The position numbers were made by a program, and so were the translations under genes. Shown in pieces: positions 22,563 through 31,574 of a DNA stretch of 64,000 nucleotides. The notes under the pieces were generated by a model that worked only from the letters and a program-made list of their open reading frames with translations, was not told the origin of the DNA and made no database searches. The stretch is from Kluyvera georgiana ATCC 51603 (lineage in GTDB: Bacteria > Pseudomonadota > Gammaproteobacteria > Enterobacterales > Enterobacteriaceae). How positions within the stretch are numbered: the first letter of the stretch is position 1; every line of letters begins with the position of its first letter. The DNA lies in NCBI RefSeq assembly GCF_001654985.1, contig NZ_LXEU01000078.1, forward strand, positions 1 through 64,000. Direction: 5' to 3'.

Positions 22563-23534
22563 GTGGCACAGGAATATACTGTTGAACAATTGAACCACGG
22601 CCGTAAAGTCTATGACTTTATGCGCTGGGACTTCTGGGCTTTCGGCATCTCGGGTTTCCTGCTGATTGCGGCCATCATCGTGATGGGCGTACGCGGGTTT
22701 AACTGGGGTCTCGATTTCACCGGCGGTACGGTCATTGAGATCACGCTGGAAAAACCGGCTGATATGGACGTGATGCGCGATGCGCTGGAGAAAGCGGGCT
22801 TTGTTGACCCGCTGCTGCAAAACTTCGGCAGCAGCCACGACATTATGGTACGTATGCCGCCGACTGAAGGTGCAGACGGCGGGCAGGTGCTGGGTAGTAA
22901 GGTGCTGAGTGTGATTAACGAATCCACCAACCAGAACGCCGCCGTGAAACGTATCGAATTCGTCGGGCCAAGCGTGGGGGCCGATCTGGCGCAAACCGGT
23001 GCGATGGCGCTGCTGGTGGCGCTGATTTCCATCCTGGTGTACGTCGGTTTCCGCTTTGAGTGGCGACTGGCGGCGGGCGTGGTTATCGCGCTGGCGCACG
23101 ACGTGATCATCACCTTAGGGATCCTGTCGTTGTTCCATATCGAGATTGACCTGACGATCGTTGCATCGCTGATGTCGGTCATCGGTTACTCGCTCAACGA
23201 TAGTATCGTGGTATCGGACCGTATTCGTGAAAACTTCCGCAAAATTCGTCGCGGGACGCCTTACGAAATCTTTAACGTGTCGCTGACCCAGACGCTGCAC
23301 CGTACGTTGATTACCTCCGGTACGACGTTAGTGGTAATTCTGATGCTGTACCTCTTCGGTGGTCCGGTACTGGAAGGCTTCTCGCTGACGATGCTGATCG
23401 GTGTCTCCATCGGTACCGCTTCGTCTATCTACGTAGCATCGGCGCTGGCGCTGAAGCTGGGTATGAAGCGCGAGCATATGCTGCAGCAGAAAGTTGAGAA
23501 GGAAGGGGCGGATCAGCCGTCCATTCTGCCGTAA
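22563..23534 (+). CDS. secF: Protein translocase subunit SecF
   Basis: 323 aa, partner of SecD. It begins with GTG at 22563 (GTGGCACAGG, 8 bases after GAGGAG), giving the conserved [19 protein letters not shown]. An in-frame ATG upstream inside secD was rejected. Motifs are [11 protein letters not shown] near the N terminus and [15 protein letters not shown] in the membrane part. A terminator follows. Confidence 0.98.
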   Translation: MAQEYTVEQLNHGRKVYDFMRWDFWAFGISGFLLIAAIIVMGVRGFNWGLDFTGGTVIEITLEKPADMDVMRDALEKAGFVDPLLQNFGSSHDIMVRMPPTEGADGGQVLGSKVLSVINESTNQNAAVKRIEFVGPSVGADLAQTGAMALLVALISILVYVGFRFEWRLAAGVVIALAHDVIITLGILSLFHIEIDLTIVASLMSVIGYSLNDSIVVSDRIRENFRKIRRGTPYEIFNVSLTQTLHRTLITSGTTLVVILMLYLFGGPVLEGFSLTMLIGVSIGTASSIYVASALALKLGMKREHMLQQKVEKEGADQPSILP

Positions 23535-23557
23535 GCTGACGCTGTCAGGATGCTGAT

Positions 23558-23592
23558 AAAAGCCGTAACGCCGTAGGGTGTTGCGGCTTTTT
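23558..23592 (+). terminator. Terminator after secF
   Basis: Long stem AAAAGCCGTAACGCC / GGTGTTGCGGCTTTT with two G-T wobbles, loop GTAG, then a T-run (23586-23592). Confidence 0.85.
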
Positions 23593-23649
23593 TATTGCGC
23601 CTTTAGACTGGGACATTCCCTTACTTTTATTACTACATACCGGGTCATT

Positions 23650-23997
23650 ATGGCTATCATCCCTAAAAACTACGTGCGGCTGGAAAGCGGCTACCGTGAA
23701 AAAGCGCTGAAACTGTTTCCGTGGGTCTGCGGGCGTTGCTCGCGTGAGTTTGTCTACTCCAACCTGCGTGAGCTGACGGTCCATCATATGGATCACGACC
23801 ATACCAATAACCCGGAAGACGGTAGCAACTGGGAGTTGCTGTGCCTGTTCTGCCACGATCACGAGCACTCAAAATACACCGAGGCGGATCAGTACGGTTC
23901 GACGGTGGTCGCCGGGGAAGATGCGCAGAAAGACGTGGGCGAGGCGACCTATAACCCGTTTGCCGATCTGAAAGCGATGCTGAATAAAAAGAAATAA
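23650..23997 (+). CDS. yajD: HNH nuclease family protein YajD
   Basis: 115 aa, the E. coli length. CGRCSREF and LLCLFCHDHEH give two CxxC-type zinc ligands around the HNH core (VHHMDHDHTNNPEDGSNWE). The cellular substrate is not established. I start at MAIIPKNYVRLESGY; upstream in-frame sequence is intergenic and runs through the secF terminator. Confidence 0.93.
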   Translation: MAIIPKNYVRLESGYREKALKLFPWVCGRCSREFVYSNLRELTVHHMDHDHTNNPEDGSNWELLCLFCHDHEHSKYTEADQYGSTVVAGEDAQKDVGEATYNPFADLKAMLNKKK

Positions 23998-24031
23998 GCG
24001 CTGGGCGCTGTAACGCATACATCGTCACTGG

Positions 24032-24060
24032 AATCCCGATCGCAAGGTCGGGATTTTTTC
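24032..24060 (+). terminator. Terminator after yajD
   Basis: Stem AATCCCGA / TCGGGATT (24032-24039 and 24048-24055), then TTTT, 35 bases after the yajD stop. Confidence 0.82.
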
Positions 24061-24093
24061 GTTTTAAAGTCATGCGGATAACAGCGAGAGGCG

Positions 24094-24299
24094 TAGAATT
24101 AGCGACAAGCCGGGTTTACCCGGTGAGGCGCAATGTTGCGGGGGCTTGATCCCCGGTGGCCTTGTCGCTGGAAAGAGAAAACCCCCGCACATTGTTCGGT
24201 ATTCACCGGCAACATAACGGGGGCAATCCTATCTCTAGACAAGTTGAGGATAGCCGCGAACCGTTGCCATTGCAACCAAGGCGGCACCAAGGCGGCTGT
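24094..24299 (+). promoter_or_regulatory. Promoter and structured leader of the ldr-like gene
   Basis: A -10-like TAGAAT lies at 24094-24099. Just after it, AGCGACAAG (24101-24109) pairs perfectly with CTTGTCGCT (24161-24169), closing a 69-base hairpin, as expected for an inert type I toxin mRNA 5' end. A second GC-rich hairpin follows (24182-24223). No clear -35 was found. Confidence 0.5.
24174..24235 (-). ncRNA. Candidate Rdl-like antisense RNA to the ldr leader
   Basis: On the minus strand, CCCCCG (24223-24218) pairs with CGGGGG (24187-24182) around an inner TTGCCGGT...ACCGAACAA hairpin, followed by TTTTCTCTTT. This is a good rho-independent terminator reading against the toxin gene, giving an RNA of roughly 60 bases complementary to its leader. 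E. coli ldr genes have Rdl antisense RNAs in this position. The promoter is not clear; ends are estimates. Confidence 0.45.
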
Positions 24300-24389
24300 A
24301 TGACGCTCACGGAAGTTTGCATTATTGTCTGGCACGACCTGGCAGCACCAACGCTGGTCGGTATTGCGACGGGTCTGTTTTTAGGCTAG
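24300..24389 (+). CDS. Ldr-like type I toxin peptide, truncated by an in-frame TAG
   Basis: 29 codons: MTLTEVCIIVWHDLAAPTLV, then GIATGLFLG and TAG. The WHDLAAP core and MTL start are the signature of the E. coli Ldr (long direct repeat) membrane toxins, which have 35 residues. Reading past the TAG gives WHSQR and TAA at 24405-24407, exactly 35 codons, with TAG sitting where Ldr has a Trp (TGG). The basic tail is therefore lost unless the stop is read through. AAGGCGG precedes the ATG. The peptide may be inactive or weakened. Confidence 0.75.
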   Translation: MTLTEVCIIVWHDLAAPTLVGIATGLFLG

Positions 24390-24456
24390 TGGCATAGTCA
24401 GAGATAAGGCGAGGTGGGCGAACCTGCCGCCCGCATGGCAGCATGCGTCCGAAACG

Positions 24457-24484
24457 GGCCAGAGGGAAACCTCTGGCCTTTTTT
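24457..24484 (+). terminator. Terminator after the ldr-like gene
   Basis: 9-bp stem GGCCAGAGG / CCTCTGGCC (24457-24465 and 24470-24478) with a GAAA tetraloop, then TTTTTTT. It lies just beyond the 3' end of convergent tsx. Confidence 0.88.
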
Positions 24485-24494
24485 GTTAGCGGGA

Positions 24495-25358
24495 TTAGAA
24501 GTTATAACCCACGACCAGGTAACCACCCCAGCCGGTTGATTTCGCGCTGAAATCACCTTCGCCCCAGTTCAGGGTATTGCCACCTTGCCACTGGCCGCCG
24601 TTATGGAAGTAACGGGCGACAACGGAGTAGTGCCAGTGATCGTAGTTCAACGCCAGAATGTGGCTGGAGGCGATGGAGTTGCTGGTACGGTTCGGTTCGT
24701 CGCCCAGATCGGAGCCCCAGTCGAAGTTGGTGAAACCGATGTAGCTCAGCTTACCGCCCCACAGGTCGGTAATCGGTACAAAGTATTTCACTTTGAAGCG
24801 GTAGCCGTCCCACTCGTTTTCGTTCGCCGCACCGTAGTTCTGCCACTGGTATTTCGCATACACGTTCAGGGACAGGCCCATCGGCAGACCGGTATCGATA
24901 TCGGTACCCAGACCCATGTACCAGGTGCTCTGGCGGCTGGCTTTGTTGTCACCCATATCGTAGATGTAGTTGTTGGCGAAGTACCACTCTTTGAACGGGC
25001 CGAAGCTCAGGTCTGCGCCGGTCAGCTTATCAATAGAGAAGCGCGGTTCGATTTCCATAAACAGCGGAGAACCGTCGGACCAGATACCTTTATCGTTACC
25101 GTTACCCCAGTCGAAGGTTTTCGGAATATCGATGTAGCCGTAGAAGTCTAACCAATCTTTCTTCGCAAACGCTTCATACTCGAGGTAGACGTCGTTGTTC
25201 AGCTTCGGAGAGAAGCGGGTGTGGTAGCTTCCTACCACGTTTACGCTCTGGTGCCACCAGTCAGAGACATACTGCGGCTGAGAGTCGCCTGCTGCGTTAG
25301 CAGTGAAAGATGCGGAGAGCGCCAGCGCGGCACCGGCTGCCAGTAATGTTTTTTTCAT
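24495..25358 (-). CDS. tsx: Nucleoside-specific outer-membrane channel Tsx
   Basis: 287-aa beta-barrel porin for nucleosides and deoxynucleosides; in E. coli also a receptor for phage T6 and colicin K. The signal peptide is clear ([20 protein letters not shown], cleavage after NA-A). Alternating aromatic strands and a C-terminal Phe (VVGYNF) mark an outer-membrane barrel. It is monocistronic. Upstream are a CRP-like site and a LacI-family operator, consistent with CRP/CytR control. Confidence 0.97.
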   Translation of the reverse strand: MKKTLLAAGAALALSASFTANAAGDSQPQYVSDWWHQSVNVVGSYHTRFSPKLNNDVYLEYEAFAKKDWLDFYGYIDIPKTFDWGNGNDKGIWSDGSPLFMEIEPRFSIDKLTGADLSFGPFKEWYFANNYIYDMGDNKASRQSTWYMGLGTDIDTGLPMGLSLNVYAKYQWQNYGAANENEWDGYRFKVKYFVPITDLWGGKLSYIGFTNFDWGSDLGDEPNRTSNSIASSHILALNYDHWHYSVVARYFHNGGQWQGGNTLNWGEGDFSAKSTGWGGYLVVGYNF

Positions 25359-25390
25359 ATTTATGCCACTAATAAAAAAATTCGAAAGAG

Positions 25391-25406
25391 AGTGATTTTT
25401 ATCACC
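25391..25406 (-). promoter_or_regulatory. CRP-like site upstream of tsx
   Basis: AGTGATTTTTATCACC matches TGTGA-N6-TCACA with correct 6-base spacing and one mismatch per arm. It lies 33-48 bases before the tsx ATG. Confidence 0.5.
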
Positions 25407-25506
25407 GAAGTTTTTCTAAATGTTTCGTGTTTCTGCGAGCCTATTATATGAATCCTTGCTCACGAAAATCAGTCGCACTTCACACATTTTTCAAATGCGT
25501 AATCGA

Positions 25507-25524
25507 TTGCGTTCACGTTTGCGT
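25507..25524 (-). promoter_or_regulatory. CytR/PurR-type operator upstream of tsx
   Basis: On the minus strand ACGCAAACGTGAACGCAA, a near-palindrome around ACGT with GCAA-type half-sites, resembles LacI-family (CytR, PurR) operators. tsx is CytR-controlled in E. coli. It lies about 150-165 bases before the start codon. Confidence 0.45.
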
Positions 25525-25652
25525 AGTTTAGACGCGGCGATTGTACTGATGGGGTGAATTATTGCAAATGTTTACATACAGAAAATGTGGGCAAGAGAGG
25601 GCGCGTTGGGGGCGGTGTCGGCACTGGAACGGCACAGTGCCGATAAGCGAGA

Positions 25653-26195
25653 TTACTGCGCGTTGGCGGGTTGAACGTCGTGAATGCGTACAAAGCCCAG
25701 TTGCTCTGGCGTCACGCCGTTAAGCTGCAGTGGAATATCGACGTCGCTTGGCGCCAGCACGCTGGCCGGGGCGGAGAACAGCTGATTTTGCACGTTCACT
25801 TCCTCATACTGCTCGGTGGTGCCCTGGATCTGTCCCCATTCCACGGTGCCGGTGAAGGCCGGCAGCGGCGTGTTGGACTCGCCGGAGATGCGCAACGTCA
25901 GCGCCGTGCCCTGAGCGTTGGCGGCAACGTTACGCAATGACATGCGCAACGTGCCTATCTGGCTATCCAGGCGGGCAGGGGTATTGGCCCCCGGCAACAG
26001 ATATACGCCCTTCGTCGATTTGGCGTTCAGCGCATTTTGCTGGGTGATTTTCACCGTTTCTTTGTTAAGCTGCGTCATCTCGCTGCTCAGCGCGCTAATG
26101 CTTTGATGCATTTGCTTCACTTCCGACTGCTGCGCGCAGGCGCTCAGGCTGACGAGGCTTCCCAGCAGGGCAATTCTTAGGTAACGTCTTGTCAT
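25653..26195 (-). CDS. yajI: DUF3251 lipoprotein YajI
   Basis: 180 aa. The signal peptide MTRRYLRIALLGSLVSLSAC ends in a lipobox (LSAC), so the mature protein is lipid-modified. A helical segment (HQSISALSSEMTQLNKETVK) precedes a beta-rich domain. The start was chosen for the signal peptide; an upstream in-frame ATG would put 20 residues before it. GAAGGAA precedes the ATG. Function is unknown. It is divergent from nrdR. Confidence 0.9.
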   Translation of the reverse strand: MTRRYLRIALLGSLVSLSACAQQSEVKQMHQSISALSSEMTQLNKETVKITQQNALNAKSTKGVYLLPGANTPARLDSQIGTLRMSLRNVAANAQGTALTLRISGESNTPLPAFTGTVEWGQIQGTTEQYEEVNVQNQLFSAPASVLAPSDVDIPLQLNGVTPEQLGFVRIHDVQPANAQ

Positions 26196-26314
26196 TCTGT
26201 CTGTTCCTTCTTTTCGGGATAACGCAATGGTAGCGTGCAATAGGGCTGATGGCATCGATCCATTGTCTCAAAAACATGCCGCCTTTGTTGTCTTCGCAGT
26301 TCAGGGTAAAATAG

Positions 26315-26800
<486 letters not shown>

Positions 26801-26803
26801 GCT

Positions 26804-27907
26804 ATGCACGATGAAATGTACATGGCGCGCGCGCTTAAACTGGCGGCGCGCGGGCGATTTACCACCCATCCCAACCCACGCGTCGGCTGCGTGATTGTCA
26901 ATCAGGGCGAAATTGTCGGCGAAGGTTTTCACTATCGCGCCGGTGAGCCGCACGCCGAAGTGCACGCGCTGCGTATGGCGGGTGAAAAGGCCAAAGGCGC
27001 CACTGCTTACGTCACGCTGGAACCGTGCAGCCACCATGGCCGTACGCCGCCGTGCTGCGATGCGTTAATTGCCACGGGTGTCTCGCGCGTGGTTGCCGCC
27101 ATGCAGGATCCTAACCCGCAGGTGGCGGGCCGTGGTCTCTATCGCCTGCAGCAGGCGGGTATTGAGGTCAGCCATGGGCTGATGATGAGCGAGGCCGAAG
27201 CGTTGAACAAAGGCTTCCTCAAGCGGATGCGTACCGGTTTCCCGTACGTACAGCTCAAACTCGGTGCATCGCTCGATGGGCGTACGGCGATGGCCAGCGG
27301 CGAAAGTCAGTGGATTACCTCGCCGCAGGCGCGTCGCGATGTGCAGCGCCTGCGCGCCGAAAGCCACGCTATTTTAACCAGCAGCGCCACGGTGCTGGCC
27401 GACGACCCGGCGCTGACCGTGCGCTGGGACGAACTGAGCGCAGAAACACAGGCAAACTACTCGCAGGAAAATCTGCGTCAGCCGCTGCGCATTGTGATTG
27501 ATAGCGGCAATCGCGTGACGCCTGAGCATCGCATCGTGCATCAGCCCGGCGAAACGCTATTTGCGCGTACCGTGGAAGATACCCGCAACTGGCCCGACGG
27601 CGTACAGACGCTGAAAGTGCCGGAGCATAACGGCCATCTCGATCTGGTGCTAATGATGATGCAGCTGGGCAAACAGCAGATTAACAGCATCTGGGTGGAG
27701 GCGGGGCCAACGCTAGCCGGCGCGCTGATTCAGGCGGGGCTGGTGGACGAGCTTATCGTCTATATCGCGCCTAAACTGTTAGGGAACGATGCGCGCGGAT
27801 TATGTGTGCTGCCGGGGCTTGAGAAACTGGCCGATGCCCCCCATTTCAAATTCAACGAGATACGTCAGGTAGGACCGGATGTCTGCCTGCATTTAACGGC
27901 TGCGTGA
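26804..27907 (+). CDS. ribD: Bifunctional riboflavin deaminase/reductase RibD
   Basis: 367 aa. The N-terminal deaminase has HAEVHAL and the zinc cysteines in EPCSHHGRTPPC. The C-terminal reductase starts near KLGASLDGRTAMASG. It converts the diamino-pyrimidine intermediate to 5-amino-6-ribitylamino-uracil phosphate. No FMN riboswitch is seen upstream. Confidence 0.97.
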   Translation: MHDEMYMARALKLAARGRFTTHPNPRVGCVIVNQGEIVGEGFHYRAGEPHAEVHALRMAGEKAKGATAYVTLEPCSHHGRTPPCCDALIATGVSRVVAAMQDPNPQVAGRGLYRLQQAGIEVSHGLMMSEAEALNKGFLKRMRTGFPYVQLKLGASLDGRTAMASGESQWITSPQARRDVQRLRAESHAILTSSATVLADDPALTVRWDELSAETQANYSQENLRQPLRIVIDSGNRVTPEHRIVHQPGETLFARTVEDTRNWPDGVQTLKVPEHNGHLDLVLMMMQLGKQQINSIWVEAGPTLAGALIQAGLVDELIVYIAPKLLGNDARGLCVLPGLEKLADAPHFKFNEIRQVGPDVCLHLTAA

Positions 27908-27992
27908 GGCTTTCCGAATTAGAGGAAGCAGCGCCCAGAATATTATGATAAAATCCGCCCCCCTGCGGGGCAAATGAACCCAAAGGAACAGT

Positions 27993-28463
27993 ATGAACAT
28001 TATTGAAGCTAACGTTGCTACCCCGGACGCTCGCGTCGCCATCACCATCGCGCGTTTCAACAACTTTATCAATGACAGCCTGCTGGAAGGCGCTATCGAC
28101 GCCCTGAAGCGTATTGGTCAGGTTAAAGATGAAAACATCACCGTTGTTTGGGTTCCAGGTGCTTATGAACTGCCTCTGGCGGCTGGCGCACTGGCGAAAA
28201 CCGGTAAATACGATGCGGTGATCGCGCTGGGTACGGTTATCCGTGGCGGTACTGCTCACTTCGAATATGTTGCTGGCGGGGCAAGCAATGGCCTGGCGCA
28301 CGTCGCTCAGGACAGCGAAATCCCGGTAGCCTTTGGTGTTCTGACCACCGAAAGTATTGAACAAGCCATCGAACGCGCTGGCACAAAAGCCGGTAACAAA
28401 GGTGCTGAAGCAGCACTGACCGCGCTTGAAATGATTAATGTATTGAAAGCCATCAAGGCCTGA
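27993..28463 (+). CDS. ribE: 6,7-dimethyl-8-ribityllumazine synthase RibE (RibH)
   Basis: 156 aa, the E. coli length. It condenses the RibD-pathway product with 3,4-dihydroxy-2-butanone phosphate; the protein forms a 60-mer capsid. Family blocks are [25 protein letters not shown] and the catalytic His just there. The 85-base gap before it has a -10-like TATGAT (27944) and a small CCCC/GGGG hairpin, so it may also have its own promoter. Confidence 0.97.
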
Positions 28464-28482
28464 TTTTTGTAAGGGGAAATCC

Positions 28483-28902
28483 GTGAAACCTGCTGCTCGT
28501 CGCCGCGCCCGTGAGTGTGCCGTCCAGGCGCTTTACTCCTGGCAGTTGTCCCAGAACGACATCGCCGATGTTGAATACCAGTTCCTGGCGGAACAAGACG
28601 TGAAAGACGTTGACGTCCTGTACTTCCGTGAACTGCTGTCCGGGGTGGCGACTAACAGCGCGTACCTCGACGGATTGATGAAGCCATACCTGTCCCGTCT
28701 GCTCGACGAGCTGGGCCAGGTGGAAAAAGCCGTACTGCGTATTGCACTGTTTGAACTGTCAAAACGTGACGATGTGCCGTACAAAGTGGCCATCAACGAA
28801 GCCATCGAGCTGGCGAAAACCTTCGGCGCTGAAGACAGCCACAAGTTTGTCAACGGCGTGCTGGATAAAGCCGCTCCTGCTATTCGTCCCCACAAAAAGT
28901 AA
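28483..28902 (+). CDS. nusB: Transcription antitermination factor NusB
   Basis: 139 aa, all-helical RNA-binding protein that, with S10 (NusE), binds boxA of rRNA operons. It begins with GTG at 28483 after AAGGGGAAA. The N-terminal [20 protein letters not shown] is diagnostic. It lies 19 bases after ribE. Confidence 0.97.
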   Translation: MKPAARRRARECAVQALYSWQLSQNDIADVEYQFLAEQDVKDVDVLYFRELLSGVATNSAYLDGLMKPYLSRLLDELGQVEKAVLRIALFELSKRDDVPYKVAINEAIELAKTFGAEDSHKFVNGVLDKAAPAIRPHKK

Positions 28903-28906
28903 TCTC

Positions 28907-28954
28907 CAGGCCGGTGCGCGGGTGGCTTAACGTCATCCCCCCGGCCTTGTTTTA
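28907..28954 (+). terminator. Possible terminator or attenuator between nusB and thiL
   Basis: AGGCCGG (28908-28914) pairs with CCGGCCT (28941-28947), with further GGGT/ATCCC pairing inside, then TGTTTTAT. It lies within the cluster, so it may be only partial. Confidence 0.5.
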
Positions 28955-28976
28955 TCCTTCTGCTGAGGCATAACGT

Positions 28977-29957
28977 ATGGCATGCGGCGAATTTTCCCTG
29001 ATTGCCCGTTATTTTGACCGAGTACGAAACGCCCGTCTCGATGTCGACACCGGAATCGGCGACGACTGCGCGTTACTCACTATTCCCGAAAAACAGACGC
29101 TGGCTATCAGCACCGACACGCTGGTGGCGGGCAACCATTTTCTCCCCGATATCGATCCGGCCGATCTGGCCTATAAAGCGCTGGCGGTGAACGTGAGCGA
29201 TCTCGCGGCCATGGGCGCGGATCCGGCGTGGCTGACGCTGGCGCTGACCCTTCCTGCGGTTGATGAAGACTGGCTGCAGGCGTTCAGCGACAGTCTGTTT
29301 GACCAATTAAGCTACTACGATATGCAGCTGATTGGCGGCGATACCACCAAAGGGCCGCTGTCGATGACGCTGGGTATTCACGGTTATGTGCCGGTAGGCC
29401 GGGCGCTGAAGCGCTCGGGCGCGAAGCCGGGCGACTGGATCTACGTTACCGGCACGCCGGGCGATAGCGCCGCCGGGCTGGCGCTGATTCTCAACCAGCT
29501 GGTGATTGAGAACCCTGAAGATGCGGCGTATCTGCGTCAGCGTCATCTGCGCCCGACGCCGCGCGTGCTGCAAGGGCAGGCGCTGCGCGATCTGGCCAGT
29601 TCGGCAATCGATCTTTCCGACGGGCTGATCTCCGATTTGGGGCATATCCTTAAGGCAAGCGGCGGCCTCGGCGCGCGGATCGATTTAGATGCTATGCCGT
29701 ACTCTGAAGCGTTGCGTCGCCATGTTTCAACCGGGCAGGCCTGTCGTTGGGCGCTATCCGGCGGTGAAGATTATGAGCTCTGCTTTACCGTGCCGGAGCT
29801 GAATCGCGGTGCGCTGGAAGTGGCGCTGGGCCAACTGGGTACACCGTTTACCTGCATCGGGCAGATTAGCGCCGATGTTGAAGGCATGCATTTCACACAG
29901 GATGGGAAGACGGTCACGCTGGACTGGAAGGGGTACGATCACTTTGGCCAAGAATGA
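28977..29957 (+). CDS. thiL: Thiamine-monophosphate kinase ThiL
   Basis: 326 aa, PurM/AIR-synthase fold. It makes thiamine diphosphate from thiamine monophosphate and ATP. Conserved elements are GIGDDCALL near the N terminus, [24 protein letters not shown] and [13 protein letters not shown]. The stop lies inside the start of pgpA. Confidence 0.97.
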   Translation: MACGEFSLIARYFDRVRNARLDVDTGIGDDCALLTIPEKQTLAISTDTLVAGNHFLPDIDPADLAYKALAVNVSDLAAMGADPAWLTLALTLPAVDEDWLQAFSDSLFDQLSYYDMQLIGGDTTKGPLSMTLGIHGYVPVGRALKRSGAKPGDWIYVTGTPGDSAAGLALILNQLVIENPEDAAYLRQRHLRPTPRVLQGQALRDLASSAIDLSDGLISDLGHILKASGGLGARIDLDAMPYSEALRRHVSTGQACRWALSGGEDYELCFTVPELNRGALEVALGQLGTPFTCIGQISADVEGMHFTQDGKTVTLDWKGYDHFGQE

Positions 29958-30435
29958 TATCGCAAAAAGCCGCCTGAACTTGCGCAACCCGTGGCACCTG
30001 CTGGCAACCGGCTTCGGCAGCGGCTTGAGCCCGATTGTACCGGGAACGATGGGCTCGATTGCCGCCATTCCGTTCTGGTATCTGCTGACCTTTTTACCGC
30101 TGCAAATTTATTCGCTGGTGGTGATGTTCGGCATCTGCATCGGTGTGTACATCTGTCGTCGCACGGCGCGTGATATGGGGACGCATGACCACGGCAGTAT
30201 CGTTTGGGATGAGTTTATCGGGATGTGGATTACCCTGATGGCGATCCCGGCGATGACCTGGCAGTGGGTGCTGGCGGGGTTCGTGGTATTCCGTATTTTT
30301 GATATGTGGAAACCCTGGCCGATCCGCTGGTTTGACCGTAACGTCCACGGCGGGATGGGGATTATGATCGACGATATCGTCGCCGGGGTCATTTCGGCCG
30401 CGATATTGTATGTCGTGGGGCATCACATCTTGTGA
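29944..30435 (+). CDS. pgpA: Phosphatidylglycerophosphatase A (PgpA)
   Basis: Inner-membrane phosphatase that converts phosphatidylglycerophosphate to phosphatidylglycerol. Motifs are [29 protein letters not shown] and IMIDDIVAG. No ATG or GTG fits the family N terminus; TTG at 29944 lies 8-10 bases after GGAAGGGG and gives [19 protein letters not shown] (163 aa). It overlaps thiL by 14 bases. The C terminus is shorter than in E. coli. Confidence 0.93.
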   Translation: MAKNDIAKSRLNLRNPWHLLATGFGSGLSPIVPGTMGSIAAIPFWYLLTFLPLQIYSLVVMFGICIGVYICRRTARDMGTHDHGSIVWDEFIGMWITLMAIPAMTWQWVLAGFVVFRIFDMWKPWPIRWFDRNVHGGMGIMIDDIVAGVISAAILYVVGHHIL

Positions 30436-30536
30436 GGGATGACCCTCCCCCCCAGAGGAGTCGGTGAAAAACCGGCTCCGTAAGGTTCCCTCGACCCTTT
30501 GGGAAGAGGGTTAGGGTGGGGGGGGGCTCCTGCACC
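30436..30536. repeat. GC-rich inverted intergenic repeat between pgpA and yajO
   Basis: Contains GACCCTCCCCCCCAGAGGAG, then GTCGGTGAAAAACCGGCTCC, and finally an AGAGGGTTAGGGTGGGGGGG run facing the C-run. AACCGGC and CCCTCGACCCTTTGGG segments fold locally. It resembles the CCCTCACCCTAACCC family of enteric intergenic repeats and lies between convergent genes. Confidence 0.55.
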
Positions 30537-31511
30537 TTACTTAAACCCGACCACCGGATGCGGCTGATACGGCGCTTCTAGTGACGCAATTTGTTCTGGC
30601 GTCAGCGTAATATCCACCGCGTTCAACAATTCATCCAACTGATCCTCGCGCGATGCGCCGATAATCGGCGCCGCTACGCCCGGTTTGCTCAACAGCCACG
30701 CCAGCGCCGTTTGCGCCCGGCTAGCCTCGACCTCTTCGGCCACGCGTTCCAGTTCACCGGCAATCTGCTCATCGTTCTCTTCGGTAGTGCTATAAAGGCT
30801 TTTACCAAACTCATCGGACACCAGCCGTGCGGTGGTTTCGCCCCACGGTCGCGTCAGGCGTCCGCGCGCCAGCGGGCTCCATGGGATCACCGCCACGCCT
30901 TCCTGGGCACACAGCGGCAGCATATCGCGCTCTTCTTCCCGGTAAATCAGGTTGTAGTGATCCTGCATAGTGACAAACGGCGCCCAACCGTTGGCCTTCT
31001 GTAGCGCCAGCGCGTGGGCAAACTGACGGGCATGCATGGAAGACGCGCCAATAAAGCGCGCTTTACCGGATTTCACCACCTCATCCAGCGCTGAAAGCGT
31101 CTCTTCAATGGGTGTACGGTAGTCCCAGCGGTGGATTTGCAGCAGGTCGACGTAGTCCATGCCCAGGCGGCGCAGGCTGTCATCTATTGAGCGGAGAATT
31201 TGCGCGCGGGAGAGGCCTTCTTCCAGGTCGCCGACCTGATGGTAAACCTTCGTCGCCACGACCACGTCCTCGCGGCGGGCGAAGTCGCGCAGCGCGCGGC
31301 CAACAATCTCTTCACTGCTGCCGTCAGAGTAGCTATTGGCGGTGTCGAAAAAGTTGATGCCGCCTTCCAGCGCGCGTTGGATAATCGGGCGGCTGCTGTC
31401 TTCCGGCAGCGTCCAGGCGTGTTTACCCCGATCCGGCTCGCCAAACGTCATACAGCCCAGGCAAAGACGAGAGACCCGAAGGCCGGTGTGTCCTAACGTA
31501 TCGTATTGCAT
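30537..31511 (-). CDS. yajO: Aldo/keto reductase YajO
   Basis: 324-aa NADPH-dependent AKR barrel. Active-site residues fit: Asp in FFDTANSYSDG (with catalytic Tyr), Lys in VVATKVY and His in LLQIHRWD. The cofactor loop is GVAAPIIGASREDQ. It lies 63 bases beyond dxs on the same strand; E. coli YajO has been linked to xylulose/DXP supply for thiamine and isoprenoids. Confidence 0.94.
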   Translation of the reverse strand: MQYDTLGHTGLRVSRLCLGCMTFGEPDRGKHAWTLPEDSSRPIIQRALEGGINFFDTANSYSDGSSEEIVGRALRDFARREDVVVATKVYHQVGDLEEGLSRAQILRSIDDSLRRLGMDYVDLLQIHRWDYRTPIEETLSALDEVVKSGKARFIGASSMHARQFAHALALQKANGWAPFVTMQDHYNLIYREEERDMLPLCAQEGVAVIPWSPLARGRLTRPWGETTARLVSDEFGKSLYSTTEENDEQIAGELERVAEEVEASRAQTALAWLLSKPGVAAPIIGASREDQLDELLNAVDITLTPEQIASLEAPYQPHPVVGFK

Positions 31512-31574
31512 GATTCAGCTCCTGCTAGCGGGTAAGAGGTTTACCTTTAAGCATAGCAGGAGCCGTGGGGAGGA

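Noticed and set aside
24156..24389. 77-codon frame covering the ldr-like peptide
   Set aside because: The extra N-terminal codons run through the structured leader and have no homology; only the last 29 codons match a known family.
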